Shown: positions 55,081 through 63,917 of the stretch, in pieces
Numbering within the stretch: the stretch's first letter is position 1
How the letters are laid out: each line of letters opens with the position of its first letter
Assembly (NCBI GenBank): GCA_903881085.1
Contig: CAIRSA010000053.1
Coordinates: forward strand, 1-64,000
DNA: 64,000 bases
Source: an uncultured Acidobacteriia bacterium
GTDB taxonomy: Bacteria; Acidobacteriota; Terriglobia; Bryobacterales; Bryobacteraceae
Direction: 5' to 3'
Notes under the pieces: model-generated
The model's input: only the letters and a program-made list of their open reading frames with translations
Database searches by the model: none
What the model was told of the DNA's origin: nothing
Position numbers and translations under genes: made by a program

Positions 55081-56202
55081 ATGAAGCTGAAATCTTACTT
55101 CGCCAGTACCGTTGAAAGTGCCATCGCACAGGCCCGCCAGGAGCTTGGAGACGATGTGATGCTGATCCATTCGCACCGGGCTTCGGCTGAGTTCTCTCAC
55201 CTGGGTGCTTATGAAGTTGTGTTTGCTATCACTCCTGGAGAGCCAGCGAAACCGGCTGCCATCAAGCCGCCCGCGCCTCCGGAGTTACCGCTTGAACCGA
55301 TCGTCCGCCCGTTACCTCCAACGGCCGGTTACAATCACCTCAAAACCGAGTTGATGCGGCTGGCAATCTCGCTGGAGGATGACGGCGGCCATGTTCCTAC
55401 AGGCCAGATCGCGCAACTCCTCAATGACGAAGGTGTTCATCCAACCTTGACCTTTGAACTGCTGCGCAGCTTGAAGGCACGGTGTATCTACGAGCAGCCG
55501 GACGAAGCCAGACTTCTGGCTCTGGTTCGTCATGAGATGGAGACAAGAATCACAACGGAGACAGGAATGAAATCGGATGGAACGATTGCCACCGTTGCGG
55601 CATTTGTGGGTCCTCCCGGAGGTGGAAAATCGACGACTCTGGTCAAGATTGCCGCCACCTATGGTCTGAATGCACGCCGTCCATGCCTGTTAGTCTCTAC
55701 CGACAACATTAGGATAGGCGCCCACGACCAACTTAGGTCCTTTGCGGCCATACTTGGTATGTCTTTTGAAACGGCACTAACTCCGAACGCACTATCCCAG
55801 CTCATTGAAGAGAATAAGACCAGATCACTAATACTCATCGATACTCCCGGACTAAGTGCGTCTGAACTGGATGACTACGAAGATTGGACACGCTTTTTCG
55901 CCTCTCGGAAGGATATTGATAAGCATCTCATCCTGTCGGCATCGATGAAAAATGCCGATGTAACCTTAGTAGTGGACCGCTATCGGGCGTTCGGTCCAGA
56001 CCGGCTTCTGTTCACGAAGCTTGACGAAACAACGACAAAGGGAATCATTTGGAGTGAAGGGATCAGAACAGGTCTGCCACTGTCCTTCTTCACCAATGGC
56101 CAAAGAATTCCTGAAGACCTTGAAGCAGCCTCAAAGGCTGACCTATTAAACGCAATCTTGAAGCAGGAAAGTAAACTTAGAAGCGCCACGGCCGGAATGT
56201 AA
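55081..56202 (+). CDS. flhF: Flagellar SRP-type GTPase FlhF
   Basis: 373 residues. N-terminal MKLKSYFASTVESAIAQARQELGDDVMLIHSHR is the FlhF B domain; the NG domain has the P-loop FVGPPGGGKSTTLVKIA, STDNIRIGAHDQLRSFA and LIDTPGLSASELDD. FlhF directs the number and polar placement of flagella. The partner ATPase FlhG, usually next in line, is missing: fliA follows after a 42-nt gap. Confidence 0.93.
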   Translation: MKLKSYFASTVESAIAQARQELGDDVMLIHSHRASAEFSHLGAYEVVFAITPGEPAKPAAIKPPAPPELPLEPIVRPLPPTAGYNHLKTELMRLAISLEDDGGHVPTGQIAQLLNDEGVHPTLTFELLRSLKARCIYEQPDEARLLALVRHEMETRITTETGMKSDGTIATVAAFVGPPGGGKSTTLVKIAATYGLNARRPCLLVSTDNIRIGAHDQLRSFAAILGMSFETALTPNALSQLIEENKTRSLILIDTPGLSASELDDYEDWTRFFASRKDIDKHLILSASMKNADVTLVVDRYRAFGPDRLLFTKLDETTTKGIIWSEGIRTGLPLSFFTNGQRIPEDLEAASKADLLNAILKQESKLRSATAGM

Positions 56203-56244
56203 GTTGATTCCAGATGTGGCACGGATGGGAGCAAAACGCCCACC

Positions 56245-57018
56245 ATGACGATGCAAACGATCACAACAGACGAATGCGCCAGCGACAGAGAACGCTTGAT
56301 TCTCGAACACCTGCCTCAGGTTCGCCTGATAGCAAGGAGGATTCATGAACGGCTTCCCGAAAGTGTAAGTCTCGACGACCTGGTTTCTACCGGGATTGTG
56401 GGACTGATCGCAGCGATTGACCACTTCGATCCGGCTCACAATGTCAAACTCAAAACATACGCTGAGTATAAGATTCGCGGAGCGATCCTGGACAGCCTGC
56501 GGGGAATGGACTGGGCTCCCCGTCAGCAGCGAAAGCGTGTCAAGCAGATCGAGCACGCTATAGCGATCATTGAACAACGCGTCCATCGAACACCCTCTGA
56601 ACAGGAAATCGCCGATCAGCTGCAACTCACCATTGAGGAATACCATGAGTGGCTTGTCGATGTGAGAGGTGTCAACCTGGGTAGCCTGGAGTCCTCTTCG
56701 CCGGAAGAGGAAGGACGGGATCTGCTGCGGTTCATTTCGGATAACGAGGAGAGCTGGCCATCCCGATTATTGGAACGCGCCGAATTGGAACGTTTGCTGG
56801 CGGGGGCAATTGACAAGATGCCATACATGGAGCGCACGGTTCTCAGCTTGTATTACCACGAAGAAATGACCCTACGCGAGATCGCTAAGATCGTCAAACT
56901 GCACGAGTCCCGGGTCTCTCAGTTGAAATCGCAAGCCATCTTGAGGCTGCGCACATACATCGAAAAAAGATGGCCCATGCAGCATGGAGCAAAACGGAAC
57001 GCAAATTGCTCAATGTAG
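56245..57018 (+). CDS. fliA: Flagellar RNA polymerase sigma-28 factor FliA
   Basis: 257 residues. Region 2 LPESVSLDDLVSTGIVGLIAAIDHFDPAHNVKLKTYAEYKIRGAILDSLR; region 3 TPSEQEIADQLQLTIEEYHEW; region 4 LPYMERTVL-like KMPYMERTVLSLYYHEEMTLREIAKIVKLHESRVSQL. Directs late (filament, chemotaxis) genes; regulated by FlgM in the opposite arm. Confidence 0.95.
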   Translation: MTMQTITTDECASDRERLILEHLPQVRLIARRIHERLPESVSLDDLVSTGIVGLIAAIDHFDPAHNVKLKTYAEYKIRGAILDSLRGMDWAPRQQRKRVKQIEHAIAIIEQRVHRTPSEQEIADQLQLTIEEYHEWLVDVRGVNLGSLESSSPEEEGRDLLRFISDNEESWPSRLLERAELERLLAGAIDKMPYMERTVLSLYYHEEMTLREIAKIVKLHESRVSQLKSQAILRLRTYIEKRWPMQHGAKRNANCSM

Positions 57019-57060
57019 TAGCTGTGAATACTGAACCATTGGAATTACAGGTCTAAGCAG

Positions 57061-57876
57061 ATGCCAGCCAGTAGCCAAAACGGAATGACCGATGTCCGCG
57101 AGTGGTTGAAGGGACTTTGGCCCGGATCCTTCGCCCAAGGTTTGGAATCGATGCTTGGTTCAAAGGTGGAGTTTGAATGTCTGCCTTTGGAAAGCTCGAT
57201 TCCTGCCAGTGGCCCCAGCGATCCGTGGTGGAGAGTGGAGTTCACAAACCTTGGCGGCGCACCGTTGTACGTGGGTGCAACAGCGGAGGTGGCGGATCAG
57301 ATAGGCAGGGCCGCACTGAAGGCCGTTGGGGTAGAAGACGCATCCGCGGAGGATGCCAAAGGAACCTATCAGGAAATCGTCGGGCAATCGCTGTCAGCAA
57401 TAGCCCAGGGCTTGAGCCGGGAATCCAAAAAGGACATCGCCTGCATCAATGGCAAGGATTCCAAACAACCAGCTAACCCCAGCTTCATCCTGCCGGTCAA
57501 ACTCATTTGCTCATTGGAGGAGAGCGGACCAATTTATCTGATCGTGAGCAAGGAGTTTGCAGCTATCTTTGCTCCTCCTCCCGCAGCGGTTAAGGTAGAT
57601 TCCTACTCCACCTCTACCAAGACAATGGATTTGTTGTTCGATGTAGAACTTCCAGTGAGTGTTTCTTTTGGAAGAACCCAACTGGCCCTCAAGGATGTGA
57701 TCAAGCTCACCACCGGATCCATTGTGGAACTGAACCGGTCCATTGTGGAACCAGTGGAAGTTATCGTGAACAATTGCGTCATCGCGAGGGGCGAGGTAGT
57801 CGTCATCGAAGGAAACTACGGAGTACGGATACAACAAATCATCAGCCGTCAGGAACGGCTGCGAACATTGAACTAA
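57061..57876 (+). CDS. fliN: FliN/FliY-like protein with long N-terminal domain
   Basis: 271 residues. The C-terminal 75 residues form a second SpoA domain (LLFDVELPVSVSFGRTQLALKDVIKLTTGSIVELNRSI...VIEGNYGVRI). The N-terminal part (about 1-185) is unlike FliN and could be a remote CheC/CheX-type fold as in FliY (TYQEIVGQSLSAIAQGL is a candidate helix), but the phosphatase residues E-x-x-N are not seen. It may be a motor-switch component that replaces FliM, FliN or FliY. The ATG 57061 start has no strong ribosome site. Confidence 0.75.
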   Translation: MPASSQNGMTDVREWLKGLWPGSFAQGLESMLGSKVEFECLPLESSIPASGPSDPWWRVEFTNLGGAPLYVGATAEVADQIGRAALKAVGVEDASAEDAKGTYQEIVGQSLSAIAQGLSRESKKDIACINGKDSKQPANPSFILPVKLICSLEESGPIYLIVSKEFAAIFAPPPAAVKVDSYSTSTKTMDLLFDVELPVSVSFGRTQLALKDVIKLTTGSIVELNRSIVEPVEVIVNNCVIARGEVVVIEGNYGVRIQQIISRQERLRTLN

Positions 57877-57895
57877 AGAGGGATCGAGCACGCCG

Positions 57896-58336
57896 ATGAA
57901 TCACCATGTTTTTGAGTGGGCAGCCAGTCCGGTCTTGCACCTGCTCCTGTTAAGCCTAGGCCTTTGGCTTTGCCTTTATCTTTTCATTACCCTGAAACGG
58001 GACATTTTCCATTTGGTTCGCCGGCATAAGGCCGTCCATGCAAACTGGGAGTGCTCGCTTGGAGAGCAAAACCAAGCCATGTCGACTGCTCTTGAAGAAC
58101 AAAGCCAGGCCCTTGGCGAGTTGCGACAGGAACTGAGAGAAGTTTCGGAGCGCGTAAGCCTGTTGAGCCCGTCAGCTCCGCCTGCCCAGGGAATCAATCT
58201 CGTCAAGCGCACCCAAGTGTTGCAAATGGCCAGGCGAGGGAATCGTCCGGATCAGATTGCAACCTGTCTTCACGTGCCGCAGAACGAAGTGGATCTGGTG
58301 CTGAAAGTCCAACGAACCATCGCCAAAGCCATCTGA
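57896..58336 (+). CDS. Membrane-anchored coiled-coil protein, DUF2802/DUF6115-like
   Basis: 146 residues: hydrophobic helix (about 15-34), basic segment, a coiled coil (about 55-90: LEEQSQALGELRQELREVSERVSLL) and a C-terminal helix-turn-helix-like motif (KRTQVLQMARRGNRPDQIATCLHVPQNEVDLVLKV). Similar short proteins with this C-terminal motif occur beside fliA in many flagellar clusters; their role is unknown. Last gene of the plus arm. Confidence 0.7.
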   Translation: MNHHVFEWAASPVLHLLLLSLGLWLCLYLFITLKRDIFHLVRRHKAVHANWECSLGEQNQAMSTALEEQSQALGELRQELREVSERVSLLSPSAPPAQGINLVKRTQVLQMARRGNRPDQIATCLHVPQNEVDLVLKVQRTIAKAI

Positions 58337-58350
58337 CAACCGCACCAAAT

Positions 58351-58385
58351 AAAAAAGCCGCGTCCCTCCAAAGGAAGAACGCGGC
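58351..58385 (-). terminator. Intrinsic terminator of the PDZ gene
   Basis: Stem GCCGCGT / ACGCGGC (58357-58363, 58379-58385) with a partly paired 15-nt loop, followed on the minus strand by six T. It lies about 20 nt beyond the stop of the minus-strand PDZ gene and may also slow transcripts from the convergent flagellar arm. Confidence 0.85.
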
Positions 58386-58405
58386 AGGTAATTGAGGGAT
58401 AACAG

Positions 58406-59284
58406 TTATCGCTCTAAATCCAATTCCATCTGGCGAACCGTCTTGACAGGGGCAGGGCGTGCCTTGCGCTCAGCAGCAGGCGGCGGGTCGATTGTCACCT
58501 GCACGGATGCTTCGCGCTTCTCGCGGACATACGTAACCGGGAAAGTCCGCTTGTCCTTCAAATTGCGAATGGCGGTGGTGATCTCACGAGGTGCCGTCAC
58601 CTTCGAATCGTCCACTTTGGTGATCACATCCCCAGCCTTCAAGCCAGCCTTTTCGGCAGCCGAGCCCTTGACCACAGATCGCACAAGTACACCCTTGTCC
58701 ACGCCGAAGAACTGCGCAAGCTGTGACTCAACGCTCTCTGCTTCCACTCCCAGCATCGAACTCTTCCAGGACATGGTAGCCGTGGGGATATCCATCATGT
58801 GTATCTTCAGGTTTTCCCCCAGGTGTTCGCGGATGATAGCGCTAACGTCCGGCATGTTGATGGTTTTTTTTGCACGCGTGGCAATTGCGGCCGTAAGGTT
58901 CATCGATCCGCCATTACGGAAGACCTGCATCTTTACCTGCCGCCCGGAAGGCGTCTCATGCACCATCCGCACAAACTGCGTCGTGCTTTCCACACGATGT
59001 CCATTGAATTCCATAACCACATCGGAAACCTTCAAGCCTGCCTTGGAGGCTGGGCTATCTTCTTCCACACTGGTTACTTCCACGCCGTATTCATCGGCCA
59101 TTTTCAGGGCCTTGGCGCGCTCCGAATCAATATCTTTCACACCAACGCCCAAATAGCTGCCACCGGCGTTGATCGTAATCACGCGGGCTGCCCGTGCTGC
59201 GGGCGGCGGCGGCGCAGGGGGGGCTTGTGCAAACGAGGCAAAAGCACTGAGGGTGAGGCAAAAAACAACTTTCTTTAAACTCAT
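58406..59284 (-). CDS. Exported protein with two PDZ domains, no protease domain
   Basis: 292 residues. Signal peptide MSLKKVVFCLTLSAFASFAQA, a Pro/Ala linker, PDZ 1 (about 40-120: YLGVGVKDID, VEEDSPASKAGLKVSDVVMEFNG) and PDZ 2 (about 165-260: LGVEAESVESQ, SVVKGSAAEKAGLKAGDVITKVDD). No His-Asp-Ser triad, unlike DegP/MucD. It likely binds exposed C termini of envelope proteins. It follows the sigma/anti-sigma pair after 54 nt and could feed a signal into it. Confidence 0.85.
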   Translation of the reverse strand: MSLKKVVFCLTLSAFASFAQAPPAPPPPAARAARVITINAGGSYLGVGVKDIDSERAKALKMADEYGVEVTSVEEDSPASKAGLKVSDVVMEFNGHRVESTTQFVRMVHETPSGRQVKMQVFRNGGSMNLTAAIATRAKKTINMPDVSAIIREHLGENLKIHMMDIPTATMSWKSSMLGVEAESVESQLAQFFGVDKGVLVRSVVKGSAAEKAGLKAGDVITKVDDSKVTAPREITTAIRNLKDKRTFPVTYVREKREASVQVTIDPPPAAERKARPAPVKTVRQMELDLER

Positions 59285-59338
59285 GATTGTTCAACTCCTA
59301 TTCCGTTTGTATGGACGGAGCGCAGCAAAAAACGTCAC

Positions 59339-60241
59339 TCAGAATGTTCCAGCGGAAGCGTTCATCTCATGCAAAGCCTTCATGGTGCGTAATCGGATAT
59401 AGTTATCCTGTTCCTTCTCCATCAATTGCTGGAAAACTCCCACGAACTCGCTTGGGCGCGACGCCATCAACAAATCAATGGCCTGTGTCCGAATGGCCGG
59501 AGTATCGTCCGTCAACAACGCCTGCGAAAGGGCTTTGCGCACCTCCGGCTGGGCGGAATACGGCCGCAAACCTTCCAGTGCCTTTAACCGTACTCCGGAA
59601 TTTGCATCGTGCTGAAGAGCCTGCATCAACGCTTCGCGAACATCGTTCGACCCGACCCGGCTCTTCAGCAACTCCACCGATTCGGCACGCAGGCCAGGAT
59701 CCGATTGTTCGCGCGAAGCCGAAATCATCAGCCTACGAATATGCTCGTCATCCAAACGGCCGCTCAACACTCGCTGGCGCGTCTCATCCACCACAATTTG
59801 AACCCGGCCGTCGCGGTCCGGCTCAATCGTGCGCACCCGCGAAGCGGTGACGCCCGCATAATTCGCAGCGCCGCTAAACACCGGAGCCTTGGCTGAGAAA
59901 AATCCAACCGCCACCAGCGCCAGTGCGGCCACCGGCTTCATCCAAAACGATCCGTTATCCGCACCCGGCATGTGAATCGAAATATGTGGCAGCCAACTCC
60001 AGACGCCGCGCGACGCGGGCATCATGTGCGTCCGCAGCTCTCGCCGGCATTCGGCCAGCAGCGGCAGAGAAGGCGCCACCGAAGCCTCGGAGATCAGATC
60101 GTGGAGTCTGCGCACGCGCACCAACTCAACCTGGCAGGCAGCGCACGCGGCCATGTGTTGCTCGAAATCCTCTTCCTCATCAAACCCCAGTTCGCCGTAG
60201 AGGAACAACGGCATCCGGTCTTTCATCGCATCGCAGTTCAT
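59339..60241 (-). CDS. Candidate anti-sigma factor: zf-HC2 zinc finger, membrane helix and HEAT repeats
   Basis: 300 residues from ATG 60241. N-terminal zinc finger (EQHMAACAACQVELVRVRRLHD, H-x3-C-x2-C), one membrane helix (about 95-115: WMKPVAALALVAVGFF), then a C-terminal array of HEAT-like repeats (about 170-300: DPGLRAESVELLKSR, NSGVRLKALEGLRPY, PAIRTQAIDLLM, NYIRLRTMKALHEM). Zf-HC2 proteins bind and hold ECF sigma factors; HEAT repeats as the extracytoplasmic part are unusual. The start overlaps the sigma gene by 4 nt (ATGA), supporting a sigma/anti-sigma pair. Confidence 0.82.
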   Translation of the reverse strand: MNCDAMKDRMPLFLYGELGFDEEEDFEQHMAACAACQVELVRVRRLHDLISEASVAPSLPLLAECRRELRTHMMPASRGVWSWLPHISIHMPGADNGSFWMKPVAALALVAVGFFSAKAPVFSGAANYAGVTASRVRTIEPDRDGRVQIVVDETRQRVLSGRLDDEHIRRLMISASREQSDPGLRAESVELLKSRVGSNDVREALMQALQHDANSGVRLKALEGLRPYSAQPEVRKALSQALLTDDTPAIRTQAIDLLMASRPSEFVGVFQQLMEKEQDNYIRLRTMKALHEMNASAGTF

Positions 60242-60867
60242 ACAAAATCTCCAAGGGCGCTGCGCATCTTCTGCGTGGCCCGGAATAAACAATTCTTGGC
60301 GGCCTCCTCGGTCGTTCCCAGCGCTTCCCCGATGGCCCGCAAACGCATTCCCTGATAGTGCCGCAGCTCGAACACCATGCGCTCACGAGCGGTCAAGCCG
60401 TTCAGCACCTCGTTGATTCTCGTGCGCATCTGACCGCTCAACAAAGTGCGTTGAGGATCCACGTCGGCACGCCGCTCGGGTGCGCCTTCCAACAAATTAA
60501 TCTGGCCGCCAGCGGTCTCAATGATCCCAGGGTCTTCGCGCCGCACCTTACGTTTGCGCAGCATATCAAGACAGATATTGGTGACGATGCGGTACAACCA
60601 GGTGTGAAAGCTGCAATCGAAGCGGAAGTTGTGCAAATTGCGGTATACACGCAAAAAGGCCTCCTGATAGACGTCTTTGGCGTCTTCAGGAGACCTTAGT
60701 AGATTCAAAGCAATGCGCAGGACGCTCTGGTCGTACGAGCGCACCAACAGTTCGAAGGCGTCTTGATCGCCTCCTTGGGCAGCACGGATCAGTGAAGCTT
60801 CGTCCATCGAAGACTCTGCTCGAGAATCGCGCTGCGCCGGAATGACAGTACTGGCGTCCTGAGTCAC
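60238..60867 (-). CDS. ECF-type RNA polymerase sigma factor
   Basis: 209 residues from GTG 60867; an ATG at 60807 (MDEASLIRAAQGG) is an alternative start. Region 2: AFELLVRSYDQSVLRIALNLLRSPEDAKDVYQEAFLRVYRNL; region 4: LTARERMVFELRHYQGMRLRAIGEALGTTEEAAKNCLFRATQ. Related to the sigma-E/RpoE class. It probably controls its own operon with the anti-sigma and PDZ genes; the promoter could lie in the 38-nt gap after rpsA or inside rpsA. Confidence 0.92.
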   Translation of the reverse strand: MTQDASTVIPAQRDSRAESSMDEASLIRAAQGGDQDAFELLVRSYDQSVLRIALNLLRSPEDAKDVYQEAFLRVYRNLHNFRFDCSFHTWLYRIVTNICLDMLRKRKVRREDPGIIETAGGQINLLEGAPERRADVDPQRTLLSGQMRTRINEVLNGLTARERMVFELRHYQGMRLRAIGEALGTTEEAAKNCLFRATQKMRSALGDFV

Positions 60868-60905
60868 AGCTCTATGTCAGACGCGCCAGTACGAAATACG
60901 TTAGA

Positions 60906-62618
60906 TCAATTTGCGATTTCTACTTCGATGCGTTTCTTCGAAGCGTCAAACGCGGTGATCTTAAACGTGCGGATCTGACCTGGTTTCAAGAGATCAGCGC
61001 CACCCTCGGTCTTATTTCCCTCGCCCGACTTCCAGCGCGCATTGAGCATTGCCGAAAGAGCCGAAACATCAACCGTCGCTGCCGATGACGAGCCCTTATC
61101 GGCCTTCGACGCCGCTTTCGCCAGAATGCATTCGGCGTTCACGCCCTCGCCCAATTCGATCTTGGCACGTTCGCTACGAACTTCCACTACGCGGCCGGTA
61201 ACCGTCTCGCCAACCTGATGCTCAGCGATAAAAGTGTCAGCATTGGTCGGTTCCAGCTGCTTCATGCCCAGACGAATACGACGGCGCGACTTGTCGAGCT
61301 CGAGAACCTGCGCCTTCACCGTCTGGTTTTGCGTCAGCACATCCTTCGGATGTTCAATACGCTTTTCGCGGCTGATGTCGCCAACGTGGATCATGCCTTC
61401 AATGCCATCGCCCAGATCGACAAACGCGCCGAACTTCTGGATGCTGACGATCTGGCCTTCGACAACCGAACCTTCCGGATATTTCTTGCCGACCTCGTCC
61501 CACGGATCGCCCAGCGCCTGCTTGAGTCCGAGTGCGATGCGCTTCTCAGCGGCATTCACGCCCAGTACAACCACGTCCACCGCGTCGCCAACCTTCACGA
61601 CGTCGGCCGGCTTCTTCACTTTGCGCGACCACGACATCTCAGAGAGATGGATCAGGCCATCGACGCCCGGATCGAGTTCCACGAACGCGCCGAAATCGGC
61701 CAGACGAACAACCTTACCCTTGATCCGCTCGCCGATCTTGAACTTTTCGGCGGCCACGGTCCACGGATCCGGCACCAACTGCTTCAAGCCCAGGCCGATC
61801 TTGCGAGTGGTCGGGTTGATCTTCAGAATCTTGACGTCGATCGATTCGCCGGCAGTCAGCACGTCAGCCGGGTTGGCCACGCGATGCCATGAGATGTCGG
61901 TCACGTGCAACAAGCCATCCACACCGCCCAGGTCGACAAATGCGCCGAACTCAGTCAGGCTGCGCACGGTGCCGCGCACAGTGGAACCTTCCTTCAGGTT
62001 GGCGAAGGCCTCGTCGCGGATCTTGACGGATTCTTCTTCCACCACGGAGCGGCGGTCGACAACCACGTCTTCTTCCGCCACGTCGAGTTTCGTGATGCGG
62101 ACGCGAATCTCCTGGCCGATTAGTTTTTCAAGATCGCCCATTTCGCGTACGCCGCTGCGCGAAGCCGGCATGAACGCCGGCGCGCCAACGTCCACGCGCA
62201 GACCGCCCTTCACCGCTTCGGTAACGGTGCCGGCGATGATGGTCTTTTCGGCGAACGCCTTTTCCAGCGCGCTCCAGTCTTTAGGCCGGGCCGCCTTCAG
62301 GCAGGAAAGCTCGTAGTAACCTTCCGCATTGCGTCCCGTCACAGTTACTGTGAGGACGTCACCTGCTTTGACTTCTCCGGCATCCGCGGCCTTGAGCTTG
62401 TCGAGTGGCAACACGCCTTCTGTTTTGCGTCCAATGTCGATGAACACGCCGTCTGCGTTAACGGCAATCACAGTTCCCTTTAAGCCGGCCGATGGTGTGG
62501 CCTCGCTTTCAGGGGCAGCTTGGTGAGAGTGCTCGAACTCAGAGAGGATGTCAGCGAAGTTTTCTTCCGGGGCTTGGATCACGTCCTCGGAATCGTGGGT
62601 GAGAGGGTTGGAATTCAT
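60906..62618 (-). CDS. rpsA: 30S ribosomal protein S1
   Basis: 570 residues from ATG 62618 (MNSNPLTHDSEDVIQ). Six S1 (OB-fold) repeats at roughly 45-110, 125-190, 215-280, 300-370, 385-455 and 475-540; repeats 3-5 have the hallmark FGAFVDLGG / LLHVTDISW and FGAFVELDPGVDGLIHLSEMSW. S1 unwinds and binds mRNA on the 30S subunit. The final 30 residues form a seventh short beta segment (IRTFKITAFDASKKRIEVEI). An upstream in-frame start (62645) is unlikely. Confidence 0.93.
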   Translation of the reverse strand: MNSNPLTHDSEDVIQAPEENFADILSEFEHSHQAAPESEATPSAGLKGTVIAVNADGVFIDIGRKTEGVLPLDKLKAADAGEVKAGDVLTVTVTGRNAEGYYELSCLKAARPKDWSALEKAFAEKTIIAGTVTEAVKGGLRVDVGAPAFMPASRSGVREMGDLEKLIGQEIRVRITKLDVAEEDVVVDRRSVVEEESVKIRDEAFANLKEGSTVRGTVRSLTEFGAFVDLGGVDGLLHVTDISWHRVANPADVLTAGESIDVKILKINPTTRKIGLGLKQLVPDPWTVAAEKFKIGERIKGKVVRLADFGAFVELDPGVDGLIHLSEMSWSRKVKKPADVVKVGDAVDVVVLGVNAAEKRIALGLKQALGDPWDEVGKKYPEGSVVEGQIVSIQKFGAFVDLGDGIEGMIHVGDISREKRIEHPKDVLTQNQTVKAQVLELDKSRRRIRLGMKQLEPTNADTFIAEHQVGETVTGRVVEVRSERAKIELGEGVNAECILAKAASKADKGSSSAATVDVSALSAMLNARWKSGEGNKTEGGADLLKPGQIRTFKITAFDASKKRIEVEIAN

Positions 62619-62657
62619 GGATGAAACAACTATATTTTTGCACAATCTAAGGGTAAG

Positions 62658-63917
62658 ATGGCAGGCGTGGTATCCAAACTCGTAAGAACCGAAGATTTTG
62701 TGTGGCTGCTGTTGTTCGGCGCAATGGCGATCGCGAGCCCTATTCAGGACCCTCCGAGCCTGTTGATGCTGTCGTTACTGGCCCTTTTTCAAGTGCTCGA
62801 ACCGCGCTTCTCATACTTCGATTCGCACAAAGGAAAGATCGCCGGCATCGTCATCAAGCTCGTGCTTGGCTTCCTGGTGATCGGATATACCTACGGGATC
62901 GACTCCAGCTACTACCCAATCCTGCTTCTGCCGGTAGTGACTGCAGCCACCTCACTTGGAGTTTGGGGTACGGCGTTGGTCACGGCGCTCGCCTGCGTGT
63001 CCTACTACTCGTTTTTGTTGTTTCTCGATTTGTCAGACCTGACGCGCTATTCCTTGGACTGGCAGGCCATTTTCTTAAAAATGGTCTTCCTTCCGGTTGT
63101 CGGCTACCTCACCCACACCCTTGCGCAATCGAATCGCGAAGAGACGCGCAAGTATCAAAAAGCCGCCGAGGAGCTGGCCATCGCCAATGAAAATCTGCGC
63201 AAGGCTGAGGCGGCCATCCGCCGTTCAGAACGCCTCGCCGCGCTGGGGCAGTTGACCGCGGGCCTGGCGCACGAACTGCGCAATCCCATGGGCACCATCC
63301 GCGCCTCCGCGGAAATGATGGCAAAAAATCTTGACCGCGAAAATGAAACCATGCGCGAGGTGGCGGGTTTTGTGATGACCGAAGTGGACCGCGCGAATTC
63401 TCTCATTACGCGCTTTCTGGAATTCGCCAAGCCTGTTCCGCTGCGGATGGCTAAGACCGAACTGTCAGCGGTCATTGATCGAGCCGTGTCGCAACTGGGG
63501 CCGCAGGCAGTGACTGTCTACAAAAACTATTCTCCGGATATCCCGCCGTTCCGATTCGACGCGGAACTAATGGAACGCGTGTTTCACAACCTGGTACTGA
63601 ACGCAGTGCAGGCAACGCAACCTGGCGGCACAGTGACGGTGAAGACCCGCATGGCCGATGGCAAAGCGGAAATCTCCGTGATTGATCGCGGCTCGGGAAT
63701 CAAAAAGGAACAACTGGAGAGCATCTTCAATCCCTTTTTCACCACCAAGCCGGATGGCGTTGGACTTGGGCTGGCCATTGTCTCCAAAATAGTAGATGAA
63801 CACGGCGGCTCCATCTCGGTAACCAGCGAACAGGGGAAGGGAAGTCATTTCTGCGTATTGCTGCCATTAGAGCGGGAAGGCAAGGAATCGAATGAAGCGC
63901 AAAATTCTGGTAGTTGA
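62658..63917 (+). CDS. Membrane sensor histidine kinase
   Basis: 419 residues. Five to six N-terminal membrane helices (about 12-160), a short coiled-coil, then HisKA (RLAALGQLTAGLAHELRNPMGTIRASAE, phospho-acceptor His in HELRNP) and HATPase (VFHNLVLNAVQAT, VIDRGSGIKKEQLESIFNPFFTTKPDGVGLGLAIVSKIVDEHGG). NtrB/AtoS-like organisation without PAS. It overlaps the response-regulator gene by 26 nt, so the two form a two-component system. Divergent from rpsA. Confidence 0.93.
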   Translation: MAGVVSKLVRTEDFVWLLLFGAMAIASPIQDPPSLLMLSLLALFQVLEPRFSYFDSHKGKIAGIVIKLVLGFLVIGYTYGIDSSYYPILLLPVVTAATSLGVWGTALVTALACVSYYSFLLFLDLSDLTRYSLDWQAIFLKMVFLPVVGYLTHTLAQSNREETRKYQKAAEELAIANENLRKAEAAIRRSERLAALGQLTAGLAHELRNPMGTIRASAEMMAKNLDRENETMREVAGFVMTEVDRANSLITRFLEFAKPVPLRMAKTELSAVIDRAVSQLGPQAVTVYKNYSPDIPPFRFDAELMERVFHNLVLNAVQATQPGGTVTVKTRMADGKAEISVIDRGSGIKKEQLESIFNPFFTTKPDGVGLGLAIVSKIVDEHGGSISVTSEQGKGSHFCVLLPLEREGKESNEAQNSGS

